This document shows, in pieces, positions 56,369 to 64,000 of a stretch of 64,000 nt of DNA (within the stretch, counting starts at the first letter, position 1; every line of letters starts with the position of its first letter). The DNA is from Spiroplasma helicoides. GTDB lineage: Bacteria > Bacillota_I > Bacilli_A > Mycoplasmatales > Mycoplasmataceae. The stretch is from positions 1,262,547-1,326,546 of the forward strand of contig NZ_CP017015.1 in NCBI RefSeq assembly GCF_001715535.1, in the 5' to 3' direction. The notes beneath the pieces were generated by a model. The model did no database searches, was not told the DNA's origin, and saw nothing but the letters and a program-made list of their open reading frames with translations. The translations under genes were made by a program, and so were the position numbers.

Positions 56369-57859
56369 TTATTTATTTTTTCTTGATTTTTTATTTTTTT
56401 CTTTTACAAACTCTTTGTTCTTAAATTTATTTATAAGTTTTATATTAAATACACCATCATTTATTTGATCTGGTAAAAGTATATTTAGTAATACACCGGC
56501 TATTGTAGCCAGAAATAGACCTGTAAATTTAAATCCGTTTTCTCCTACAGAGATTTGAGTATCTGTTACTCCCAGCCCTATTCCGATACCTAATGTGATA
56601 GATATAACAAATATATTTTTAGCATTTAGAAAATTAACCTTACCATCGATTAAGATTTTTACACCATTTGAACTTATCATACCAAACAGAATAAGACCAA
56701 TTCCCCCCATTACCGGTTTTGGTATCATGCTTATTATTTGATTGATTGGCGCAATAAAGCTCATAGCAGTCGCAAAGATTGCTGCCAACCCCACCGCCCA
56801 TACACTAGCCACTCGAGTCATTCCAACAACACTTGTATTTTCGGCATATGTTGCATTAACTGGTCCCCCAATTATTCCAGCCACCATTATGGAAACTCCA
56901 TCTGCCATCAATGTTCTACTAATACCAGGATTTTTTATGTAATCTCTATTTGTTAAAGAACCAATGTTAATGTGCTCTCCTAAGTGTTCTGTCATTGTGA
57001 TCATAGATATTGGAACAATTGAAACCATTGCGGGTAATATTGATGAGGCTTTAACATCAAATACATTTTTAAAACTTGGGTATCATTCTCAACTAGAAAC
57101 ATCTGTAATTAAAGATGTGTTTATTAAACTAATACCTTGTGATTTAAATGCAAAATGAAGAATAATTGTTATTAAATACCCAAAGGCAAGAGCCATAAGT
57201 ATTGGTATTGCTTTAAAAAACATTTTAGCTTTTAAAACACACACCGCTGCCACCAATATTGTAAAAACTCCAATCAAAATTGCTAGTCATTGTGGATAGT
57301 GCGTTCCATCACCATTATCTATTTCTCCACCTCTTTCGTTACTTCAAAGTCCTAGATTTTTTAAAGTGCTTGAAACAGCACTCATACCAATAATTATTAT
57401 TATTGGACCAATTACTATTGGTGAAAAAACTTTTTTAACTCATTGCGATCCTGTTCAATGAATAATGAATCCAACAATAACATATACTGCACCTACTGCA
57501 AATGCTGCAATAAATATTGCATTTTTTCAATCTGCATAACCCGTTCCCATTACTGTCATGTATGAAAAACTACTTCCTAGATATATAGGTACTTTTGCAG
57601 AAGTAAGTCCAATGTAAATTAAGGTTCCTATTCCTGAACAAAATAGTGCCATTGATATATTGATTACTTGTTGATTTGCAAATTGATTTATGATCATTGG
57701 TACTAAAACTGTAGCTCCAAACATTGCAAAAACATGTTGTACTGATAAAAGAATTCACTTAGACACACTTTTGGGTCTTTGGTGCGGCTCTAAAACAAGT
57801 TGAACATGATTTGGAGTTTGTTCTACATCCTTATTTTCAGTTTTTTGTATATCTGTCAT
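56369..57859 (-). CDS. uraA: Uracil/xanthine permease (nucleobase:cation symporter NCS2)
   Basis: The 496-aa protein has about 12-14 membrane helices. Motifs of the NCS2/UraA family: HVFAMFGATVLVP near residue 45, GLTSAKVPIYLGSSFSY near 85, TEHLGEHINIGSL near 290 (family QEHIG motif as TEHLG), and NATYAENTSVVGMTRV near 330. Uracil is the likely substrate, the other option being xanthine. AGGAG precedes the ATG. A 29-codon leader ORF and a terminator hairpin lie directly upstream (57885-58000), suggesting attenuation control. Confidence 0.88.
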
Positions 57860-57884
57860 AATTGACTCCTTTCAAATTTACAAA

Positions 57885-57911
57885 AAAAATCAACTATATA
57901 AATAGTTGATT
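57885..57911 (-). terminator. Attenuator hairpin in the uraA leader
   Basis: Minus-strand AAATCAACTAT, 4-5 nt loop, ATAGTTGATTT followed by an eight-T run, 26 nt before the uraA start. It lies in the leader of a divergent gene pair, so it cannot end any gene other than the leader ORF. Confidence 0.75.
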
Positions 57912-58000
57912 TAAATTATATAAAGTTGTGAAAAATAAAGATTAATAAATACTTTTATTTTTGTCTTTATTGTTTTTTTTCTAACAAATAAAGTATTCAT
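57911..58000 (-). CDS. Putative leader peptide of uraA
   Basis: A 29-codon ORF beginning MNTLFVRKKTIKTK, with a good Shine-Dalgarno (AAAGGAGAG, 6 nt before ATG 58000). Its TAA (57911-57913) touches the first arm of the terminator hairpin, so a ribosome finishing the peptide would cover the hairpin. Codons are not enriched for one amino acid, but the message is A/U-rich with a long U-rich stretch in its second half, as in UTP-sensitive leaders of the E. coli pyrBI type. Coding is an inference from position and Shine-Dalgarno. Confidence 0.5.
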   Translation of the reverse strand: MNTLFVRKKTIKTKIKVFINLYFSQLYII

Positions 58001-58027
58001 AATTCTCTCCTTTATTTTCTAAAAATA

Positions 58028-58033
58028 ATTATA
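58028..58033 (-). promoter_or_regulatory. Predicted -10 box for the uraA leader transcript
   Basis: TATAAT on the minus strand with a TG four bases before it, about 28 nt before the leader ATG. No clear -35. Confidence 0.45.
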
Positions 58034-58120
58034 TACATTTATTTTAAATTTTTTAAATATTTTTTCTTTTTTCTTTATAAAACTATAAAATATTCTTAAG
58101 TGGAATATTTTTTTATTAAA

Positions 58121-58149
58121 TTGCTTTATTAAAAACTAAATTGTATAAT
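58121..58149 (+). promoter_or_regulatory. Predicted promoter of mreB paralogue D
   Basis: TTGCTT (58121-58126), 17-nt spacer, TATAAT (58144-58149). Leader about 30 nt. Confidence 0.7.
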
Positions 58150-58186
58150 TAATAAGCATAAAAAATATTGCATATAGGAGGAAAAT

Positions 58187-59245
58187 ATGAAAAACGAAGA
58201 TCGTACATTCATTGCCTTAGATTTGGGTACAAGTAATATTCTAGCTTTTGTTGCTAAACAAGGTATCGTTTATAACGAACCATCAATAATGGCATATGAT
58301 ATGATAACAAACAACTTAACTGCTTTGGGACAAGAAGCATATGATATGATGGGAAAAGTTCACAGTAATATCAAAATGGTAGTTCCTATTAGAGATGGTG
58401 TTATTACAGATTTAGATGCTGCAAAAGACTTATTAAAACACATTTTTGCAAAACTACAAATGTTAAATGACTGAAAAAACTCAATTATTTTATTAGCATG
58501 TCCTAGTGAAGTAACAGAGCTTGAAAGAGAAGCATTAAAACAAGTTGCTTATGACATGGGTGCAGAAATTGTTGTTATTGAAGAAGAAGTTAAAATGGCA
58601 GCACTTGGAGCTGGTTTAAATATTGATATTCCAAAAGGAAATGTTGTTATTGATATTGGTGGGGGAACAACTGACATAGCTATTATTTCAGCTGGTGACG
58701 TTGTTATATCAAAATCTGTAAAAGTTGCAGGGAATGCATTTGATGAAGAAATCAAAAAATACATTCGTTCTGAATATAATGTGACTATTGGTAGCAAAAC
58801 AGCTGAAAATTTGAAAAAAGAATTAGGTTCATTAGCTAAATACAAAGGTGAAAAAACAATGTCTGTTTTTGGTAGAGATATTGTTTCAGGATTGCCTAAA
58901 GAAGCTGTTATTAGTTCAGAAGAAGTAAGAAACGTTCTTGTAAATGCATTTAGTAAAATTACTGACTTAGTTATTGAAATAATGGAAAATACACCTCCTG
59001 AATTAGCTGGGGATATAATTTCACACGGATTTACAATTTGTGGTGGTGGATCATTAATTAGAGGAGTTAAAGAATACTTTAACGGAATTTTCTCAGTACC
59101 ATGTTCAATCTCACCTAACCCATTAACAGGGGTTGTTGAAGGAGCAAAAAACTTCCAAAGAGTTATCAATAACCGTATTGAATCAGGTTATTATGGGAAA
59201 AATGCAAAAGATGCTAAAAAAGGTAGTCAAAGTAACTACATTTAA
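58187..59245 (+). CDS. mreB: MreB actin-like cytoskeletal protein, paralogue D
   Basis: The 352-aa protein has ALDLGTSNILAFVA near residue 10, EEEVKMAALGAG near 133, DIGGGTTDIAI near 155, and GGGSLIRGV near 287, all intact. It is most similar to paralogue A (YNEPSIMAYD, LDAAKDLLK) and has an extra C-terminal tail ending KKGSQSNYI. Reads through a TGA-Trp at 58475. AGGAGG precedes the ATG. Probably the same MreB subgroup as paralogue A. Confidence 0.95.
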
Positions 59246-59251
59246 AAAAAT

Positions 59252-59279
59252 AAAAAACTGGTTAATAAACCAGTTTTTT
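59252..59279. terminator. Shared terminator between mreB paralogue D and tatD
   Basis: Arms AAAAAACTGGTT (59252-59263) and complement (59268-59279); T-runs on both sides. Confidence 0.85.
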
Positions 59280-60074
59280 TTAACCTAACTTAAATACTTT
59301 TTGCGCGTTTGTTGTTGTTGCATCAATAACATCATGTTTGTTTAAATTTTTAATTTTTGCTATTTTTTCAACAACATGAACTATTTCTTTAGAAGTATTT
59401 ATTTTACCTCTATTTGGTTGTGGTGTTAGATATGGTGCATCTGTTTCCACCAACATATGATTTATAGATATTTTTTTGACTGCATCTTGCAAATCGGTTG
59501 AGTTTTTAAAAGTTACAACTCCAGGTATTGAAATATAATACCCTTTATCTGTAAATTTTTTTGCAAGGTTATATCCTCTAGTAAAGCAATGTACTATTGC
59601 TCTTGTAACTTTGTATTTTTTTAAAATTTCATATGCATCATTATATGCATCTTCAGAGTCATCTTTATCACGGATATGTAACATTACGGCTAAATCATTT
59701 TCTTGTGCAATCTTAATGTGTTTAATTAGCACTTCTTTTTGTATTTCTTTGTATTCATTTGTGTAGTAGTAGTCTAGCCCCACTTCTCCAATTGCAACAA
59801 CTTTTTCTGCATGTGCTAATGTTTCAATTTCTTCTCAATCTTTTTCTTTCATCAAATGTGCTTCGTTTGGGTGAACCCCAATAGCACAATATACTCCTTG
59901 ATATTTTAGTGCGTATTTTGTAGCTAGTTTTGAAGATGGTACATCAAAACCAACACAACAAAATCTTGAAACACCATTTAATTTGGCTTCTTCTATCATT
60001 TCTTTTGTTTCAATTCCCTCTTCCTTATATCTAGGGTCATTGAAATGGGTATGTGTGTCAAATATTCCTGCCAT
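59280..60074 (-). CDS. tatD: TatD family metal-dependent DNase
   Basis: The 264-aa TIM-barrel hydrolase has the metal-binding FDTHTHFND at residue 5, EVGLDYYY near 95, MLHIRDK near 130, VHCFTRG near 160 and ETDAPYLTPQPNRGK near 212. Degrades DNA 3' ends in studied homologues. 10 nt after the mnmE stop, so co-transcribed with it. Confidence 0.93.
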
Positions 60075-60084
60075 TTTTTTCTTC

Positions 60085-61437
60085 CTACTTTCCTAAACAA
60101 TATTTTTTAAAAATATTATCTATGATTTCTTCCTCTGAGTTAATTATACCAAGCAAACTGTTAACAATTTCTAAACTTTTGTATAAATCTACACTTAAAA
60201 TGTCAAAATCAAAACCAATTTCTAGATTTGCAATGCACTCATCTATAAGTTGTAAAATATTTTCAAGACTTGTGATATTTTTTAAGTTAGTCAAAATTGT
60301 TAGATCTGAGCTTAAAAGATCATCATTATTAAACATATCATGAATTTTTTGTTCTAGTTCTTCTAGATCGTTTTTAATTGCACTTATAAATACAGCGTTC
60401 TCAAATTGTTCTTTAAATTTGTTTACTTGTTTTTTATCTAATAAATCTTTTTTATTTACAACAATTATATGTTTTTTGTTTTTAATTTTATCTAAAATGT
60501 TTTGATTTACATTTTTGTCATTTACAACAAACAAAACTAAATCTGCTAACTCTATTTGATCAATACTTTTTTGAATACCTAATTTTTCAACTACATCATC
60601 TGTTTTTCGAATACCTGCCGTATCAATTAATTTAAGTGTAAACTGTGGGAAATTTATTTGTCCTTCAACAATATCTCTTGTGGTACCTTCGATATCAGTA
60701 ACTATTGCTTTTTCTTCATTAATCATTGCATTTAAAATTGAAGACTTACCAACATTTGGTTCACCAATGATTAATGTTTTTATTCCTTCAAAAGCGGTGT
60801 TGGCTCTTTTACTTATAGTAATTGTTTTTTCTAAATAACTTTTTAAAATCGCTAAGGTTTTTTTTATCTCTTCAGGGTTTGATCCTTCAATATCATCATA
60901 GTCTGGGTAATCTATTGACGTCTGAATTCTACTTACCAAATCCATTATTTGTTCTTTGATTCATAAAATATTTTTGTTTTTTGAGCCAGACATATTCATT
61001 GCACTAATCTGTAGTGAAAGTTCATTTTTAGATTCTATTAAGTTATTTATTCCTTCTGCTTGAATCAAACTTATTTTTCCATTCATATAAGCTCGCTTCA
61101 TAAACTCACCAGGTTCAGCCATTCTTGCTCCAAGTTTGATTGTTTCAGAAATTATTTTGTTTGTTAACAAAATTCCTCCATGACAATTTATTTCAATAAC
61201 ATTTTCACCTGTAAATGATTTATTCTCAACAAAAGTAACAAATAACGATTCATCAACTAGCGAGCCATGAATATATACTTTTCTTAATTGCTGTTTGTTT
61301 GTATATTCTAAATTTTTATTCAATAATTTATTTACTATTTCAAAAGCTTTTGGACCAGATAATCGAATTATCGATATTGCTTGTTTTGCAACCTTAGTTG
61401 CTGGAGCTACAATAGTATCATCTAAAAAAAGTTTCAC
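60085..61437 (-). CDS. mnmE: tRNA modification GTPase MnmE
   Basis: Partner of MnmG in making cmnm5U34 in tRNA. The 450-aa protein has the N-terminal folate-binding domain (ISIIRLSGPKAFEI near 23; INCHGG near 83), a GTPase domain inserted in the helical part (GEPNVGKSSILNA near 222, DTAGIRKT near 275, NKKDL near 340), and the C-terminal CLGK. A TGA-Trp at 60961 lies between the first two parts. Confidence 0.95.
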
Positions 61438-61468
61438 TTTAAAATCACCTTATATGAAATTATACATC

Positions 61469-61494
61469 AAAAAAAAGGTAGTTATTTTACTACC
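61469..61494 (-). terminator. Intrinsic terminator after jag
   Basis: GGTAGT / ACTACC arms (61477-61482, 61489-61494) followed by eight T on the minus strand; contains the jag stop codon. Confidence 0.75.
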
Positions 61495-62039
61495 CTATAA
61501 TAAATTTTTATTATTTTACCTGCATTTATATTTATTGACTTTCAAGAAATACGTTGGTAATTTACAAGAACTTTGTATGCTTTTTCTCTAAGTGTTTTAG
61601 TCATGGGTTTTGTATTGATAGCACTTTTGTTTTCAACACAATTCCTAGCGAGATTTTTTAAATTCTCTTCATCCCAACTTTGTATCCCTTTATATAACTG
61701 ATAGTAATCGGCAATTGCAAAACTTATGTTTATACCAAATTTAGCACTTAAAGTTATTTTTAATAACCTTAAAAGTTTATCATATATTTTTTTATAATCA
61801 GTTGAGTCAATTCTAACAAATAAAAAATTCTTATTTAGTTTTTTGTTATAAGAAATTGAAAACACTTTCGTTTCAAGATTGTTTTGTAATATTTTTTTTA
61901 TGTAACTTAAAATTGCTAATCTAAACTCGTTTTTACAAATTAAAACCACTTTGTTTGATTTATCCTTATATAACAAATTGCTATAGGGTTTATAATTTAC
62001 AAAAAAGTGGTTAATTTTTTTTATATTAAGTTTTTGCAT
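61482..62039 (-). CDS. jag: Jag/EloR-like RNA-binding protein
   Basis: The 185-aa protein has a central KH-like domain (FRLAILSYIKKILQNN near residue 40) and a C-terminal R3H-like segment (PMTKTLREKAYKVL near 150). It lacks the Jag-N domain. Position directly after yidC, overlapping its end by 14 nt, is the conserved yidC-jag order and supports the call more than the sequence does. Start ATG 62039 chosen; a TTG at 62057 would add six residues. The second-to-last segment continues past a TGA-Trp at 61542. Confidence 0.7.
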
Positions 62040-63219
62040 TTTGATGCTTTTCGGCAATTTTAAGTTTTTTTTCTCTGATTTTTTCTCTTTTTTTACTAAT
62101 TCTTTTACCTTTGGTTTCTCTCATGTAATGGAAAACTAAGGTTTGAGATATTTGGAAAGTAGAAGAGAAAATCCAGTAAATAGCTACCCCTGAGGCCACA
62201 GTTGAAACAACAAAGATGAATACCACAATGAATACAACTTGCATTATGATTTGTCTTCTTCTAGCTTTTTTCTGCTGCTCAGATTTTATTGCTTTTTTAT
62301 CTTTGGTTGATCTTAAGAACATTGGTAAGAACATAGATAAAATCTGCATTGGTAAATAAACTGCTATTAGAGTTGCATAAATTCAATTACCTTCTTTAAT
62401 TTGTTCTCATGGTTGTTCAACAAGTGTTATTTGACCAACTGTTGCAACTTTTAGTGCATGAGCAGATCTAACAACTGAGAACATCGCAAATAAGAAAGGC
62501 ATTGATAAGAATGATGTCGCTATAGAACTCATAGGACTTATTCCTTCTTTTCTATAAAGTGCCATAAGTTCCATTTGTTGTTTTTGTTTTGTTTGTGGAT
62601 CTTTTGAACCTTTATACTTGGACTGAATTTCTGCTTGTTTGCCTTGGAGGGACGTCATTTTTTCTTGATTCATCTGCGTTTTTAGTGTAAACATCAGAGT
62701 TATGGCTCTAACTATTATTGAAGTAAATAATATAGCCCCTATTGCTGATACCCCGTAATTTGGTTTTGATGGGTCTAGAAGTCCTTCGGTAGTTCCTGAA
62801 AAACCTCTTATAAATGCTGTTAGTAAATACGCTAATGGGTAAACGAAGAATCCATAATAAGGTGATGATGTTTCTGTGAATGCTTCTGCTCAGTTACTTA
62901 TAGATTTAAGCTGATACTCTTTTAATACACCGGTGCTATCATCGAACCAGTGAGTCTTACTACCAAAATCATTAAGACTTAAAATTATTAGCTCGAATGT
63001 AACCCCTGGAGCATAAACACCATTACCAGCCATGTCGGTAACTTTATTTATAGTGTATGATGGTTGGTACATTTGCACACAACCTCAAAGCATACAGACC
63101 ACGATGAATAAAAATAAAAATATTTTGGTTCACCCTCAAATTTTTTTGAAAACTTCTTTTTTGGACTTTGGTCCTTTTGTTCCACCATTCAGATACTTTG
63201 AATAATCTTGTTTGTACAA
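62026..63219 (-). CDS. yidC: Membrane protein insertase YidC
   Basis: The 397-aa insertase (Oxa1 family). The N-terminus has a membrane segment with a Cys (VCMLWGCVQ near 45) and an outside loop, then the conserved core: FTSIIVRAITL near 190, the hydrophilic KEGISPMSSIATSFLSMP region near 245, and YWIFSSTFQISQTL near 350, ending in a basic tail. Start is TTG 63219, five bases after AGAGGTGA; no ATG is in a better position. Positioned in the classic rpmH-rnpA-yidC-jag order. Confidence 0.92.
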
Positions 63220-63235
63220 ATTGTTCACCTCTCTT

Positions 63236-63565
63236 TTATTTAATGGTTTTTAACAATTCGCTTAATTCATTAAAATTATAAGAATAATCTTTATTTAGAA
63301 ATTGATTTCGCGCCATTATTACAATATGGCTTTTTTTGCTTTTTAAGCCTGGCAGTAATTCATAAATCATATTTCTAATCTGTCTTTTTACTTTATTTCT
63401 AATAACAGCATTACCTAATTTTTTACCTACAGATATCCCGTACTTAAACTGATTACTTTCATTTAAAATTAAATAAACAACAAAAGATCTGCTTTTAATA
63501 AAAGTTTTTTTGCATATAATTTTTTGAAAATGATGATTTTTTTTTATAATATTCTCATTTTTCAT
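63236..63565 (-). CDS. rnpA: Ribonuclease P protein component
   Basis: The 109-aa basic protein helps the RNase P RNA mature tRNA 5' ends. Contains SVGKKLGNAVIRNKVKRQIR near residue 48, the RNR-type RNA-binding motif. Starts 1 nt after the rpmH stop region and ends 16 nt before yidC. Confidence 0.95.
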   Translation of the reverse strand: MKNENIIKKNHHFQKIICKKTFIKSRSFVVYLILNESNQFKYGISVGKKLGNAVIRNKVKRQIRNMIYELLPGLKSKKSHIVIMARNQFLNKDYSYNFNELSELLKTIK

Positions 63566-63566
63566 A

Positions 63567-63701
63567 TTAAGCGCTTAATTTTGCTCTACCCTTTGCTCTT
63601 CTGGCTTTGATAATTTTTCTACCATTTTTTGTAGCCATTCTTGCTCTAAATCCGTGGGTTCTAGCGTGTTTGATTTTACTTGGTTGTCAAGTTCTTTTCA
63701 T
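63567..63701 (-). CDS. rpmH: 50S ribosomal protein L34
   Basis: The 44-aa protein [18 protein letters not shown] (Trp from TGA) has the full L34 signature, ending [12 protein letters not shown]. Its TGA-Trp makes it invisible to a standard-code translation. GGAGGGTAACC precedes the ATG. It is the origin-proximal gene of the minus strand. Confidence 0.97.
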
Positions 63702-64000
63702 GGTTACCCTCCTTAATCTAAATAAAACTTCATATAAAATTATATATTATTTATAAGCAATATTGTAAAGAAAGTTAATTATAATTGAGGTGTAAATAAA
63801 ACCTAACTTAAAATGAAGGTGCAAAAAATGTTAAAAAAACTTGAATAAGTTAATATGTGAATAACTTTTATAACCCAGCATTTAAAGGCTATAACAAAAA
63901 AGTTATTCACAATTTTATATTTATTTTTATATATTTTAAAATTTTCATTGTTATAAATAGTTAATAACTTATAATTTTTTTATATAAGAGGAACTTAAAT
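63702..64000. other. oriC: Chromosomal origin region (oriC, rpmH-dnaA gap)
   Basis: About 300 nt of AT-rich DNA with no gene. Two perfect DnaA boxes face each other: TGTGAATAA at 63856-63864 (minus orientation) and TTATTCACA at 63903-63911, separated by 38 nt. Further AT-rich tracts and near-boxes flank them (for example GTTAATAACTTATAA near the right end). The window ends AGAGGAACTTAAAT, so the dnaA ATG may begin at 63999 with an AGAGGA Shine-Dalgarno; this cannot be confirmed here. Confidence 0.85.

Noticed and set aside
58549..59169. 206-codon ORF on the minus strand (and a similar one at 44416-44802)
   Set aside because: Antisense shadow of mreB, caused by its codon bias; no own signals.
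63810..63849. 11-codon ORF (MKVQKMLKKLE) in the origin region
   Set aside because: Very short, inside oriC, with no supporting evidence of translation.

Overview
This is AT-rich Mollicute DNA. Many genes read through in-frame TGA codons, so UGA encodes Trp, and only RF1 (prfA) appears. Four mreB paralogues point to Spiroplasma: the genus carries several MreBs, while most other Mollicutes have none or few. The right edge is the chromosomal origin: rpmH, rnpA, yidC and jag lie on the minus strand beside an AT-rich segment with two perfect, facing DnaA boxes. The window therefore covers about 64 kb on one side of oriC. No rRNA, tRNA, CRISPR array or intact insertion sequence was seen.

Layout, left to right. 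1-8 kb: housekeeping genes (tsaC, prmC-prfA, tdk, DHH phosphoesterase, rpmE) plus a membrane protein and a degenerate PotA-like ABC ATPase. 8-13 kb: surface block of three lipoproteins and a six-helix membrane protein. 13-15.6 kb: copper operon (transposase-derived zinc-ribbon/HTH protein, CopZ-like HMA protein, CopA). 15.6-26.6 kb: fba with a small HTH gene, pyrG, rpoE, HD hydrolase, gltX-ispF, a frameshifted membrane gene, ychF, parAB, rsmG. 26.6-30.7 kb: amino-acid permease and an ABC exporter fused into one chain. 30.8-39 kb: mnmG, metG, purine genes (HPRT-like, purB, purA), pth, prs. 39-44 kb: ABC-F protein, small zinc protein, SGNH-hydrolase lipoprotein, ispE-rsmA-rnmV. 44-59 kb: cytoskeleton and surface region with four mreB genes interleaved with three tandem paralogous lipoproteins of about 790 aa, a small Cys-rich protein, a membrane protein and a uracil permease. 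59-64 kb: tatD, mnmE, jag, yidC, rnpA, rpmH, oriC.

The genes form a compact salvage-based parasite core: nucleotide salvage (tdk, prs, purA/B, pyrG, uracil uptake), tRNA modification (TsaC, MnmE/MnmG), translation, segregation (ParAB), an actin-like cytoskeleton and variable lipoproteins. The most notable items are a leader peptide plus terminator ahead of the uracil permease that resembles pyrBI-type attenuation, an ABC ATPase that has lost its nucleotide-binding motifs, an HPRT-like protein without its PRPP-site catalytic residues, the transposase-derived protein in the copper operon, and an MreB paralogue with a rewritten phosphate loop. All coordinates below treat TGA as Trp; starts were chosen by Shine-Dalgarno (SD) spacing where possible.
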